48,676 nucleotides of DNA. Origin: UMGS1696 sp964634795. GTDB taxonomy: Bacteria; Bacillota; Clostridia; Oscillospirales; CAG-272. Of the stretch, positions 25,291-33,997 are shown piece by piece. The notes under the pieces are model-generated. The model was not told the origin of the DNA, did no database searches, and was given only the letters and a program-made list of their open reading frames with translations. How positions within the stretch are numbered: position 1 is the first letter of the stretch; each line of letters opens with the position of its first letter. The DNA lies in contig CAZWLL010000012.1 of the NCBI GenBank assembly GCA_964634795.1, positions 1 to 48,676 of the forward strand, read 5' to 3'. The position numbers and the translations under genes were made by a program.

Positions 25291-27435
25291 ATGAATATAA
25301 ACGAAAAAATAGCGCATGAGCTCAATGTACCACTGGATAAACTGAACTCGGCGGTAGAGCTTCTCGATGCGGGCAACACTGTACCTTTTGTTGCACGATA
25401 CAGAAAGGAAGCTACAGGCGGACTTGACGACGGAATACTCAGAAATCTGTTGGAGAGACTAACCTATCTCAGAAATCTCGAAAAGAGAAAGGATGAGGTG
25501 AAAAGCCTCATTGAAGCTCAAGGCAAGCTCACGGATGAGCTTATCACCTCAATAGATGACGCAGACTCATTAACCGAGGTAGACGATATTTACAGGCCGT
25601 ACAGACCTAAGAGAAAAACAAGAGCATCGGTCGCGCGTGAACATGGACTTGAGCCTCTTGCTGTGCTTATATCGGAACAACTTGCCGAATATAACGAGCC
25701 TATCGATAAAACCGCTGAAGGCTATATAAATGATGAAGTGAAAAGTGTGTCTGATGCGTTGGCGGGAGCAAAAGATATTATCGCGGAAAATGTTAGTGAT
25801 AACGCAGGCTACAGACGTATGATAAGAAGTCTTACAATGCGTCACGGTAAGCTTGTGTCGAAGATGACGAATGAAAATCCCACATATGAGCAGTACAGAG
25901 ACTATTCCGAACCGATTTCGAAAATACCTCCGCACAGAATACTGGCGCTGAATCGAGGAGAGAAGGATGAAGCGCTGACTGTTGCCGTGGAAATAGATCG
26001 TGACATCATACTTAACTCGCTTTTTTCCGAGGTTATAACGAATTATAAAAGTCAGGCGTTCCCTTATATGGCGTCAGCGGTGAGTGACAGCTACGACAGA
26101 CTTATTGCTCCGTCAATTGAGAGGGAAATAAGAACCGAACTGACAGACAAGGCAAGTGAGAGTGCGATATCTCTTTTTTCGGTAAATTTGAAAAATCTGC
26201 TTATGCAGCCTCCGCTTAAGGGAAAGACGGTTTTAGGGTATGACCCCGGATACAGAACAGGCTGTAAGCTGGCTGTAGTTACAAAAACAGGCGCTGTGGC
26301 GGAAACGGCGGTTATTTATCCGACAAAACCGCATGAAAAAATCGATGAATCCAAAAGAGTTGTTCGCCGTCTTATAGAAAAGTATTCCGTGGATGTCATA
26401 GCAATAGGCAACGGAACGGCATCCGGTGAAAGTGAAATGTTCATAGCGGATTTGCTCGGCGAAATCGGAGGAAAAACAAAGTATATCATAGTATCTGAGG
26501 CGGGAGCGAGCGTATATTCGGCATCGGAGCTCGGGGCGGAGGAATTCCCTGATTATGATGTTACCGAAAGAAGCGCGGTCTCGATTGCCAGACGCCTTCA
26601 GGATCCGCTTGCGGAGCTTGTTAAAATAGATCCAAAATCAATAGGTGTAGGACAGTATCAGCATGACATGAAGCCTGTACGACTCGATGAAGCATTAACG
26701 GGTGTTGTCGAGTCATGCGTGAACTCGGTCGGAGTTGACGTGAATACCGCATCGTATTCATTGCTTTCGTATATTTCGGGAATAAATGCGGCTTCCGCTA
26801 AAAACATAGTGAAATATCGTGAGGAAAACGGAGAATTCAAAACCAGACGCGAGATTTTAAAGGTACCTCGTTTCGGAGCGAAAGCATTCGAGCAGGCAGC
26901 GGGATTCCTGCGCATACCCGGAGGAGATGAAGCGTTTGACAATACCGGAGTTCATCCCGAATCATATAAAGCGGCAGAGCGGCTTCTCACAAAATTCGGA
27001 TATACAAAAAAAGATGCTTACGGCGGAATAAATCTGAAGGAATCGGTAAAGAAGTACGGGGCAGGTAAGCTTGCCGCAGAGCTTGATATCGGAGAGATGA
27101 CACTTTCGGACATACTTGATGAGCTTGAGAAGCCCGGACGCGACATACGTGATACTCTTCCTCCGCCGATACTCAGAAACAGCGTACTTACTATAGAGGA
27201 TTTAAGCGAAGGAATGGTGCTTACGGGAACCGTGAGAAACGTAATAGACTTCGGTGCTTTTGTCGATATCGGAGTTCACCAGGACGGGCTTCTGCACATT
27301 TCGGAAATGAGCGACAAATATATTAAGCATCCGTCGGAGCTTTATGCGGTGGGAGATATAATAAAGGTTGCGGTGAAAAGCGTGGACGTCAAAAGAAAGC
27401 GAATATCACTGACACGCAAGGGAATATCGGAATAA
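25291..27435 (+). CDS. tex: Tex family RNA-binding transcription accessory protein
   Basis: A 714-residue Tex/Spt6-like protein. In order it has an N-terminal Tex domain (IAHELNVPLDKLNSAVELLD), an RNase H-like YqgF domain (GYDPGYRTGCKLAVV), a helix-hairpin-helix region (SYISGINAASAKNIV, FKTRREILKVPRFG) and a C-terminal S1 domain (GMVLTGTVRNVIDFGAFVDIG). Tex binds nucleic acid and is linked to transcription elongation; its exact role in Clostridia is unclear. It overlaps the rsuA unit closely and probably shares its promoter. Confidence 0.95.
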   Translation: MNINEKIAHELNVPLDKLNSAVELLDAGNTVPFVARYRKEATGGLDDGILRNLLERLTYLRNLEKRKDEVKSLIEAQGKLTDELITSIDDADSLTEVDDIYRPYRPKRKTRASVAREHGLEPLAVLISEQLAEYNEPIDKTAEGYINDEVKSVSDALAGAKDIIAENVSDNAGYRRMIRSLTMRHGKLVSKMTNENPTYEQYRDYSEPISKIPPHRILALNRGEKDEALTVAVEIDRDIILNSLFSEVITNYKSQAFPYMASAVSDSYDRLIAPSIEREIRTELTDKASESAISLFSVNLKNLLMQPPLKGKTVLGYDPGYRTGCKLAVVTKTGAVAETAVIYPTKPHEKIDESKRVVRRLIEKYSVDVIAIGNGTASGESEMFIADLLGEIGGKTKYIIVSEAGASVYSASELGAEEFPDYDVTERSAVSIARRLQDPLAELVKIDPKSIGVGQYQHDMKPVRLDEALTGVVESCVNSVGVDVNTASYSLLSYISGINAASAKNIVKYREENGEFKTRREILKVPRFGAKAFEQAAGFLRIPGGDEAFDNTGVHPESYKAAERLLTKFGYTKKDAYGGINLKESVKKYGAGKLAAELDIGEMTLSDILDELEKPGRDIRDTLPPPILRNSVLTIEDLSEGMVLTGTVRNVIDFGAFVDIGVHQDGLLHISEMSDKYIKHPSELYAVGDIIKVAVKSVDVKRKRISLTRKGISE

Positions 27436-27552
27436 CATTCTAATAAAATTAGAATAAGATGACCTCGGTATAGGATGCCGCAAGCCGATTGAGCATCATA
27501 CAGTATGCATATTGCACAAACTATTAAATAAAATTTCGGTAAAAAAAACTCT

Positions 27553-27581
27553 TTAAAAATCAGTTTCGATTTGATACAATA
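27553..27581 (+). promoter_or_regulatory. Possible promoter of the sugar-ABC ATPase gene
   Basis: TACAAT (27576-27581) with a weak TTTAAA -35 box 17 nt upstream. The 224-nt gap after tex otherwise holds only small AT-rich inverted repeats. Confidence 0.4.
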
Positions 27582-27659
27582 TATGCAGGTTAATAAGCAA
27601 GGAATATACTTAAGCTTAAATTACAATTTGTTTGATAATTATCCAAGGAGGATTAAATA

Positions 27660-28772
27660 ATGGCAAGCTTATCCCTTAAACACATCTATAAGAAATATCC
27701 CGGCGGCGTTACAGCCGTATCCGACTTTTGCCTTGAGATTAAGGATAAGGAATTCCTTATTCTCGTAGGTCCTTCAGGCTGCGGTAAAACAACAACTCTT
27801 CGTATGATCGCCGGCCTTGAAGAAATCACAGAAGGCGAACTCTTCATCGGTGACAAACTCGTTAACGACGTAGCTCCGAAGGATAGAGATATCGCGATGG
27901 TTTTCCAGAACTACGCTCTTTATCCGCATATGTCAGTATTTGACAACATGGCATTCGGTCTGAAGCTTCGTAAGACTCCGAAGGAAGAGATTAAGCGTCG
28001 CGTTGAAGAAGCAGCTCGTATTCTTGACATTACACACCTCCTCGACAGAAAGCCGAAGGCACTTTCCGGTGGTCAGAAGCAGCGTGTTGCACTGGGTCGT
28101 GCTATCGTTCGTAATCCTAAGGTATTCCTTCTCGACGAACCTCTTTCAAACCTTGATGCTAAGCTTCGTGCAACGATGAGAACAGAGCTTACAAAGATTC
28201 ACCAGAGAGTCGGCACAACATTCGTATACGTAACACACGACCAGACAGAAGCTATGACAATGGCTACTCGTATCGTTGTTATGAAGGATGGTCTTATTCA
28301 GCAGGTTGATACACCTCAGAACCTTTACGATTATCCTGTTAACCTCTTCGTTGCAGGCTTCATCGGAACACCTATGATGAACTTCATCAACTGTGTTCTC
28401 GAAAAGAAGGGCGAAGATCTTTACATTACATTCGGCTCCAACTCACTTAAGCTCCCCGCAGAAAAGGCTTCCAACCCCGCTCTTAAGGATTATATCGGCA
28501 AGGAAATCGTTGTAGGTATTCGTCCCGAATGTATCCATGATGATGCTGCTACAATCAGAGCTATGTCTGATTCCGTTATCGAAACAGACGTTGAAGTTAC
28601 TGAGCTTATGGGCGCTGAAATTTATCTCTACCTTGTTGCAGAAGAGACATCTCTTACCGCTCGTGTATCTGCTCGCTCCACAGCAAGAGCCGGTGATATC
28701 ATTAACGTAGCATTCGATATGTCCAGAGTTCACCTCTTCGACAAGGATACTGAAAGATACATTATTCACTAA
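27660..28772 (+). CDS. Carbohydrate ABC transporter ATPase, MsmK/UgpC family
   Basis: A 370-residue ATPase: Walker A GPSGCGKTT, LSGGQKQRVALGRAI, Walker B VFLLDEPLSNLD, VTHDQTEAM, then a C-terminal regulatory TOBE-type domain (GIRPECIHDD). It belongs to the MalK/MsmK/UgpC class that drives sugar importers. No permease or binding-protein gene is adjacent. In several Firmicutes one such ATPase serves many sugar transporters, which is the likely role here (inference). It uses a narrow codon set (many CTT, CGT, AAG), suggesting high expression, and has a strong CAAGGAGG site. A terminator follows. Confidence 0.92.
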   Translation: MASLSLKHIYKKYPGGVTAVSDFCLEIKDKEFLILVGPSGCGKTTTLRMIAGLEEITEGELFIGDKLVNDVAPKDRDIAMVFQNYALYPHMSVFDNMAFGLKLRKTPKEEIKRRVEEAARILDITHLLDRKPKALSGGQKQRVALGRAIVRNPKVFLLDEPLSNLDAKLRATMRTELTKIHQRVGTTFVYVTHDQTEAMTMATRIVVMKDGLIQQVDTPQNLYDYPVNLFVAGFIGTPMMNFINCVLEKKGEDLYITFGSNSLKLPAEKASNPALKDYIGKEIVVGIRPECIHDDAATIRAMSDSVIETDVEVTELMGAEIYLYLVAEETSLTARVSARSTARAGDIINVAFDMSRVHLFDKDTERYIIH

Positions 28773-28782
28773 TCGTACAATT

Positions 28783-28816
28783 AATCCGTCATCTGTTTGG
28801 ATGGCGGATTTTTTTG
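28783..28816 (+). terminator. Terminator of the sugar-ABC ATPase gene
   Basis: AATCCGTCATC pairs with GATGGCGGATT (one G-U pair) and is followed by TTTTTTG. Confidence 0.9.
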
Positions 28817-28911
28817 TTTATATGTTACTATGAAGTGGCAAATTGAACTTTGACATTGGTTAATAGTAGAGTGAATTTATAAAAATATTAACTTAAAATT
28901 TAATAAAAGAC

Positions 28912-28940
28912 TTGACTAAAATCGACTGCAACTGTATAAT
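28912..28940 (+). promoter_or_regulatory. Promoter of the secreted-protein gene
   Basis: TTGACT (28912-28917), 17 nt, TATAAT (28935-28940), ending about 48 nt before the start codon. Confidence 0.85.
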
Positions 28941-28987
28941 AGATGATGGAATCGGAATTATGCTTGAATTGTGAAAGGAGAAAGTAT

Positions 28988-29842
28988 ATGCGCAGTAAAT
29001 TTATGCTTTTGATTTTTACCATGGTACTTATTTTGTTTTCGATTCCGGTTCATGCACTGGATGAATCAGGCAAAAAAGGTGAGGTATTGTATCATCAATC
29101 GTTCAGTGATGGATTGAATGTGAGCCAATGCGGAATCAGAATAGGTACCGCAGGCTCGCAAAACTGCAGTTTAATTTCATCAGATGAAGGACTGAAAATC
29201 GAAACATATGATTCCGAGCGCGCATATATACTTCTTCCTTCATTTTATGTAAGTGAAACAAGAACAATAGAGTTCTCCTTTAGGTTTGATAAAAAACAAA
29301 CAGACAACGCGCGACTTGCCGTAATGCTCACCTGCAGAGGGGAAGAACCGACTAATATTACCTCGCTTGTATTCAGAGCGGGAGGTACTGTAGACGGTTT
29401 TACAGAACCGCCGGACAACCTGAAAAAAGCCATAACGGACGGAATGACAATCGGCGTGAAAATTCCTCTTGACGACGGTGTACTGCATGAGATTATTATG
29501 AGCATCGGCGGCGTTGAGTATGTGCTGGAAAATAGAGAGGTTACGCTTGTTTCAAACGGTAATCTCGGATTTGTGGTGCGAAACGCAGACGTCACATTAA
29601 ATGATATTTATGTAGTAAACGGTGTTAATTATTCGGATAAAACAGGATATTATGCCGACAAATCATATTCCGATGAAAATGTTCAAAGCGACAGTGATTT
29701 GCACACCGAAACATCCGACGATGACAAAGCACCGAACACAGGAGTCGAGAGTGATCGGTTTCTGCTGCTGCTGTTAGGCTTGAGTGCACTCGGTGTATGC
29801 AGCACAGTCAAACAAAGATTTTACAGAGTGATTTCCCGATAG
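28988..29842 (+). CDS. Secreted protein with a PxTG-type wall-anchor tail, function unknown
   Basis: A 284-residue protein that I do not assign to a named family. It has a clear signal peptide (MRSKFMLLIFTMVLILFSIP, cleavage likely after VHA). A roughly 190-residue beta-rich domain follows (YHQSFSDGLN..., ILLPSFYVSETRTIEFSFRFDKK), reminiscent of concanavalin-like jelly-roll modules. Next comes an acidic low-complexity linker (SDENVQSDSDLHTETSDDDK), then APNTG, a hydrophobic helix (FLLLLLGLSALGVC) and a basic end. This is the layout of sortase substrates, with APNTG in place of LPxTG. ATG 28988 has AAAGGAG at 7 nt. Confidence 0.75.
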   Translation: MRSKFMLLIFTMVLILFSIPVHALDESGKKGEVLYHQSFSDGLNVSQCGIRIGTAGSQNCSLISSDEGLKIETYDSERAYILLPSFYVSETRTIEFSFRFDKKQTDNARLAVMLTCRGEEPTNITSLVFRAGGTVDGFTEPPDNLKKAITDGMTIGVKIPLDDGVLHEIIMSIGGVEYVLENREVTLVSNGNLGFVVRNADVTLNDIYVVNGVNYSDKTGYYADKSYSDENVQSDSDLHTETSDDDKAPNTGVESDRFLLLLLGLSALGVCSTVKQRFYRVISR

Positions 29843-29857
29843 ACACAATAAACAAAC

Positions 29858-29894
29858 AAAACGGTGGAATGCTAAAAAATTCCGCCGTTTTTTC
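29858..29894 (+). terminator. Terminator before the hrcA operon
   Basis: AAAACGGTGGAAT pairs with ATTCCGCCGTTTT (one G-U pair) and is followed by TTTC. It isolates the heat-shock operon from the upstream gene. Confidence 0.9.
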
Positions 29895-29945
29895 TTTACA
29901 GGACTGAGCTTAATAAAATATTAACAAATGCGTAACAATATACTG

Positions 29946-29974
29946 TTGATTCAAAGGTTCGAAAATGGTAAATT
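29946..29974 (+). promoter_or_regulatory. Promoter of the hrcA-grpE-dnaK-dnaJ operon
   Basis: TTGATT (29946-29951), 17 nt, TAAATT (29969-29974), with the CIRCE element starting 12 nt downstream so that HrcA would cover the transcription start. Confidence 0.75.
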
Positions 29975-29985
29975 AATATCAGAAA

Positions 29986-30012
29986 TTAGCACTCGAGCAT
30001 ATTAAGTGCTAA
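29986..30012. promoter_or_regulatory. CIRCE operator (HrcA binding site)
   Basis: TTAGCACTC, a 9-nt spacer, then AAGTGCTAA. This matches the CIRCE inverted repeat (TTAGCACTC-N9-GAGTGCTAA) with one mismatch. It lies between the promoter and hrcA, so the operon is autoregulated by HrcA and induced on heat shock. Confidence 0.95.
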
Positions 30013-30074
30013 AGTTTCAAGCTAATACAAGCACACCGGGCCGAAAAATAGTCCGGCAGATCGGAGGTGAAAAA

Positions 30075-31166
30075 ATGAATGGCGGAAAAGATGAGCTTGG
30101 AGAAAGAAAAAAGCTTATTCTTAAAGCTATTATTGATTCACATATTGCTAACGGGGAACCGGTTGGAAGCAAAACTCTGACACTGAATAAGCAGATTAAC
30201 TGTTCATCTGCTACCATACGAAATGAAATGGCAGAGCTTGAAAGTCTCGGATACCTTGAACAGCCGCATACATCATCCGGAAGAATACCGTCTGAGGCGG
30301 GATACAGATTTTATGTAGACTGGCTGATAGACAGATATAATTTCACTCAGAATGAAATAGAAGAACTTAAGAACTCTCTCAGACAGCGTCAGAACGAACT
30401 TGACTCGTTGATGAACACAGCAATGAAATTAGCATCAAAGCTTACCAATTATACTTCATTTGCGATAAAACCTCTTCAGCAAAGAGTCACTGTTCAAAGA
30501 TATGAAATAATGCGTCTGGATGATTACACAGCCGTTCTTATAATGGTAATCGGAGGTGTTATTAAAACAAAATACATACACTCAAGTCAACTTATTCCCA
30601 TAGATGCGACAAAGATGCTTTCTGCGGTTTTAAACGCAAAAGCTACCGGTGTTACGGCAGCGGAGATTACAATGCCCGCTCTTATGGAAATGGAAAAGAT
30701 TATGGGTGAGTATGATTATTTGGTAGCTCCCGTAATCAAAACTGTATGTGAAACAATAACCGCATTTGACGGCGGTGAAATTAAATTCGACGGAATCAAT
30801 CGCTTGCTTTCGTATCCCGAATATTACGACATGGACAGACTGCGTGATATGCTTGCTCTATTCGAGAAAAAAGACATACTCCTGAAGGTGCTTTCGGACG
30901 AAACGAAAAGCGCACAGGGCATGCAGGTGTTTATCGGTCGTGAAAATATCGTAAAGGTTATGGATAACTCAACACTGGTTTTCAAACCCGTGCTGAAAGA
31001 CGGAAAAACCGTCGGAGCAATCGGAGTTATCGGACCTACAAGGATGAATTACAGACGAGTTATTGCCGCGATTGACAGCTTAACCAAGGGTGTGGCTGAC
31101 ATGATAGAAGATAATCACGAAAAAAGTCTACAGCCCGGAACAACAACGAACAGCGGACAGAATTAG
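30075..31166 (+). CDS. hrcA: Heat-inducible transcription repressor HrcA
   Basis: An approximately 363-residue repressor. An N-terminal winged helix (LILKAIIDSHIANGEPVGSKTL...SSATIRNEMAELE) binds CIRCE, and GYLEQPHTSSGRIPSEAGYRFYVD is the family signature. The GAF-like and dimerisation regions follow, including GMQVFIGREN and GAIGVIGPTRMNY. I choose ATG 30075, which has GGAGGTG directly upstream; an open frame to 30006 would run through the CIRCE site. First gene of the chaperone operon. Confidence 0.95.
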   Translation: MNGGKDELGERKKLILKAIIDSHIANGEPVGSKTLTLNKQINCSSATIRNEMAELESLGYLEQPHTSSGRIPSEAGYRFYVDWLIDRYNFTQNEIEELKNSLRQRQNELDSLMNTAMKLASKLTNYTSFAIKPLQQRVTVQRYEIMRLDDYTAVLIMVIGGVIKTKYIHSSQLIPIDATKMLSAVLNAKATGVTAAEITMPALMEMEKIMGEYDYLVAPVIKTVCETITAFDGGEIKFDGINRLLSYPEYYDMDRLRDMLALFEKKDILLKVLSDETKSAQGMQVFIGRENIVKVMDNSTLVFKPVLKDGKTVGAIGVIGPTRMNYRRVIAAIDSLTKGVADMIEDNHEKSLQPGTTTNSGQN

Positions 31167-31219
31167 ATGATATATAATAATGAAAGCAACGTTTAAATTG
31201 AAGAAAGGAGCTGGACGAC

Positions 31220-31258
31220 ATGCTTCGATTACAAACAAAGCGTGTTCGGATAATATAA
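31220..31258 (+). CDS. Short upstream ORF coupled to grpE
   Basis: Twelve codons (MLRLQTKRVRII) start at ATG 31220 behind a strong GAAAGGAG and end in TAA at 31256-31258. The TAA shares its last A with the grpE ATG (TAATG). The best ribosome site between hrcA and grpE therefore belongs to this ORF rather than to grpE. It may load ribosomes for coupled translation of grpE. Whether the peptide itself matters is unknown. Confidence 0.5.
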   Translation: MLRLQTKRVRII

Positions 31259-31923
31259 TGGCAGAAGAAATCAAGAATAATGAAAATAAAGATTTAGATG
31301 CTGATACAAAAGAATGTGATAAATCCGGCAGTGAAAATGAAAAAACGGAAAAAACAGTCGAAGGTGAAGAAAACAAAGAAGTAAAAGCCGAAACCTCGGA
31401 GTCATCAGAGACTGAAGAGAAAACCGATAAAAAAGATAAGAAGGAACTCAAAAAGTTAAAATCTGAGCTTGACACCGCAAATAAGAATTTGGAGGAGTCA
31501 AAAAAGAAGCTTGATGAACAAAACGATAAGTATCTCAGACTTGCGGCTGAGTATGATAATTTCAGAAAACGTACGCAGAACGAGAGAAAGAACATCTACG
31601 GTGATGCGGTCACAGATACACTTACAGGTCTTTTGCCGATAATAGATAATCTGCAGTATGCGGCTAAATATTCGTCAAGTGACAGTGAAAAGCTTGCCGA
31701 AGGACTTACGCTTATTTTATCAAAGCTTCCAGAGACTCTCGATAAGCTCGGTATTAAACCGTTCGGCGAAACCGGAGATACATTTGATCCCGCACTTCAC
31801 AATGCGGTGATGCATGTTGAAGATGATGCGCTCGGTGAGGGCGAAATCGTAGAGGTATTCCAGCAAGGCTATAAATACGGCGAAAAGGTTATCAGATACG
31901 CTACCGTCAAGGTTGCGAACTGA
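31258..31923 (+). CDS. grpE: Nucleotide exchange factor GrpE
   Basis: A co-chaperone of DnaK. After an acidic, low-complexity N-terminus it has a long coiled-coil (KKELKKLKSELDTANKNLEE), the family core LRLAAEYDNFRKRTQNER and the C-terminal beta domain (GDTFDPALHNAVMHVED, VFQQGYKYGEKVIRYATVKV). I start it at ATG 31258 (MAEEIKNNEN), giving 221 residues. An in-frame ATG at 31180 lacks a ribosome site and adds a basic, untypical N-terminus. It follows hrcA by about 90 nt and precedes dnaK by 80 nt. Confidence 0.93.
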   Translation: MAEEIKNNENKDLDADTKECDKSGSENEKTEKTVEGEENKEVKAETSESSETEEKTDKKDKKELKKLKSELDTANKNLEESKKKLDEQNDKYLRLAAEYDNFRKRTQNERKNIYGDAVTDTLTGLLPIIDNLQYAAKYSSSDSEKLAEGLTLILSKLPETLDKLGIKPFGETGDTFDPALHNAVMHVEDDALGEGEIVEVFQQGYKYGEKVIRYATVKVAN

Positions 31924-32003
31924 TACAAAACCAGCCGACTAAAATATAAATCAGTTAAGTACAGCATTAATTTAAATTAACATTTATTTGGAGGATAATT
32001 ATT

Positions 32004-33848
32004 ATGGCTAAGATCATTGGTATAGATTTAGGTACAACAAACTCTTGTGTAGCAGTATATGAAGGCGGAGAACCGATTGTTATTCCGAATCCCGAAGGAG
32101 CAAGAACAACACCTTCCGTAGTTGCATTCGCAAAAAACGGTGAAAGACTTGTCGGTCAGGTTGCTAAGCGTCAGGCTATAACAAACCCCGACAGAACAGT
32201 ATCTTCTATAAAGCGTCACATGGGCTCAGATTACAAAGTAACTATAGACGACAAAAAGTTCAGTCCTCAGGAAATTTCAGCTATGATTCTTCAGAAGCTG
32301 AAGGCAGATGCTGAAGCTTACCTCGGCGGTACAGTAAGCCAGGCTGTTATTACAGTTCCCGCATACTTCTCGGATGCTCAGAGACAGGCTACAAAGGATG
32401 CAGGTAAAATCGCAGGTCTTGAGGTTCTTAGAATTATTAACGAGCCTACAGCAGCCGCACTTGCATACGGTGTAGATAAGGAATCCAAAGAGCAGAAGAT
32501 TATGGTATTCGACCTCGGCGGCGGTACATTCGATGTATCCATTCTTGATATATCCGACGGTGTGTTCGAAGTTCTCGCGACAAACGGTGATACAAAACTC
32601 GGCGGCGATGACTTTGATAACAGAGTAATCGACTGGATTGCTACAGAGTTTATGAAGGAAAACAGCGGCATCGACCTCAGAAAAGACAAGATGGCGCTTC
32701 AGAGACTTAAGGAAGCAGCTGAAAAGGCAAAGATTGAACTTTCCGGCGTAACTTCGTCGAATATTAACCTTCCTTTCATCACAGCCGATGCAACAGGTCC
32801 TAAGCACTTCGACGCAACACTTACAAGAGCAAAGTTTAACGAACTTACCGAAGACCTCGTAGAACGCACTATGGGCCCGACAAAGAAGGCTCTCGCAGAC
32901 GCAGGTCTCTCCGTAGGTCAGATAGACAAGGTTCTTCTCGTAGGCGGTTCAACAAGAATTCCCGCTGTTCAGGATGCTGTTAAGAACTTCATCGGCAAGG
33001 AACCCTTCAAGGGAATTAACCCCGATGAATGTGTTGCTGTAGGTGCTGCTATTCAGGCAGGCGTTCTCGGCGGCGATGTAAAAGATTTGCTTCTTCTCGA
33101 TGTAACTCCGCTTTCACTCGGTATCGAAACTCTCGGCGGTGTATTCAACCGTATAATCGACAGAAATACCACAATCCCCGTAAAGAAGAGTCAGGTTTAT
33201 TCAACAGCCGCAGACGGTCAGACATCCGTTGAAATTCATGTACTTCAGGGTGAACGTGACATGGCTGCCGGCAATACAACTCTCGGACGCTTCATCCTTG
33301 ACGGAATTACACCCGCACCGCGCGGTGTTCCTCAGATTGAAGTTACATTCGATATCGATGCAAACGGTATCGTAAACGTATCCGCTACAGATAAGGGTAC
33401 AGGCAAGGAACAGCACATCACCATTACTTCTTCAACCAATATGTCTAAGGAAGATATAGATCGTGCCGTTAAGGAAGCCGAAAAGTTTGCCGCTGAAGAC
33501 AAGAAGAACAAGGAAGCCGTTGAGGTTAAGAATAAAGCTGAGCAGATGATTTATCAGAGCGAAAAGAGTCTCTCCGATATGGGTGACAAGGTTTCCGACT
33601 CCGATAAGGCTCCCGTAAGAGAAGCTATAGATAAGCTTAAGGAAACAATTAAGTCAAATGATTCCGAAGCTATCAAGGCCGACACAGAAGCTCTTGAAAA
33701 GGCATTCTATCCGATAGCAGAGAAGATGTACGCTCAGCAGCAGAACAACCAAGCCGGCGGAAACGATAACGGCTCATCCGGTACACAGCAGAGCAGTGAC
33801 GGTAATACATATTACAGTTCCGATTTTGAAGACAAGTCCGGCAACTGA
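32004..33848 (+). CDS. dnaK: Chaperone DnaK (Hsp70)
   Basis: A 614-residue Hsp70. The nucleotide-binding domain starts with GIDLGTTNSCVAVYEGGE and has NEPTAAALAYG, FDLGGGTFDVSILD and LVGGSTRIPAVQ. The substrate-binding domain shows LLLDVTPLSLGIETLGG, and a lid and Asn/Gly/Ser-rich tail follow. It lacks the about 24-residue N-terminal-lobe insertion of proteobacterial DnaK, as usual in Gram-positives. Codon use is strongly biased, as in abundant proteins. GGAGG precedes the start. Controlled by CIRCE through the hrcA promoter. Confidence 0.98.
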   Translation: MAKIIGIDLGTTNSCVAVYEGGEPIVIPNPEGARTTPSVVAFAKNGERLVGQVAKRQAITNPDRTVSSIKRHMGSDYKVTIDDKKFSPQEISAMILQKLKADAEAYLGGTVSQAVITVPAYFSDAQRQATKDAGKIAGLEVLRIINEPTAAALAYGVDKESKEQKIMVFDLGGGTFDVSILDISDGVFEVLATNGDTKLGGDDFDNRVIDWIATEFMKENSGIDLRKDKMALQRLKEAAEKAKIELSGVTSSNINLPFITADATGPKHFDATLTRAKFNELTEDLVERTMGPTKKALADAGLSVGQIDKVLLVGGSTRIPAVQDAVKNFIGKEPFKGINPDECVAVGAAIQAGVLGGDVKDLLLLDVTPLSLGIETLGGVFNRIIDRNTTIPVKKSQVYSTAADGQTSVEIHVLQGERDMAAGNTTLGRFILDGITPAPRGVPQIEVTFDIDANGIVNVSATDKGTGKEQHITITSSTNMSKEDIDRAVKEAEKFAAEDKKNKEAVEVKNKAEQMIYQSEKSLSDMGDKVSDSDKAPVREAIDKLKETIKSNDSEAIKADTEALEKAFYPIAEKMYAQQQNNQAGGNDNGSSGTQQSSDGNTYYSSDFEDKSGN

Positions 33849-33884
33849 GATTTATAAGAAAATAACAGAATAATATAAACCACA

Positions 33885-33914
33885 AGGGCGGGGAAGTATG
33901 GTTGTCTCCGCCCT
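33885..33914 (+). promoter_or_regulatory. GC-rich hairpin between dnaK and dnaJ
   Basis: AGGGCGGGGA pairs with TCTCCGCCCT (10 bp with one G-U, 10-nt loop). There is no following T-run, so it is more likely an mRNA-stabilising or processing hairpin than a terminator. It could set the lower expression of dnaJ relative to dnaK. Confidence 0.6.
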
Positions 33915-33997
33915 ATACGTGGTGAAAGAGAAATTATAATATAATAAGCATCCTTTGTTTCTGATAAGCTGAAACACTACGGATGTCGGAGGAGCTT

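Noticed and set aside
31924..32003. Second CIRCE or separate promoter before dnaK
   Set aside because: No TTAGCACTC-type repeat or good -35/-10 pair is visible; dnaK appears to depend on the hrcA promoter.
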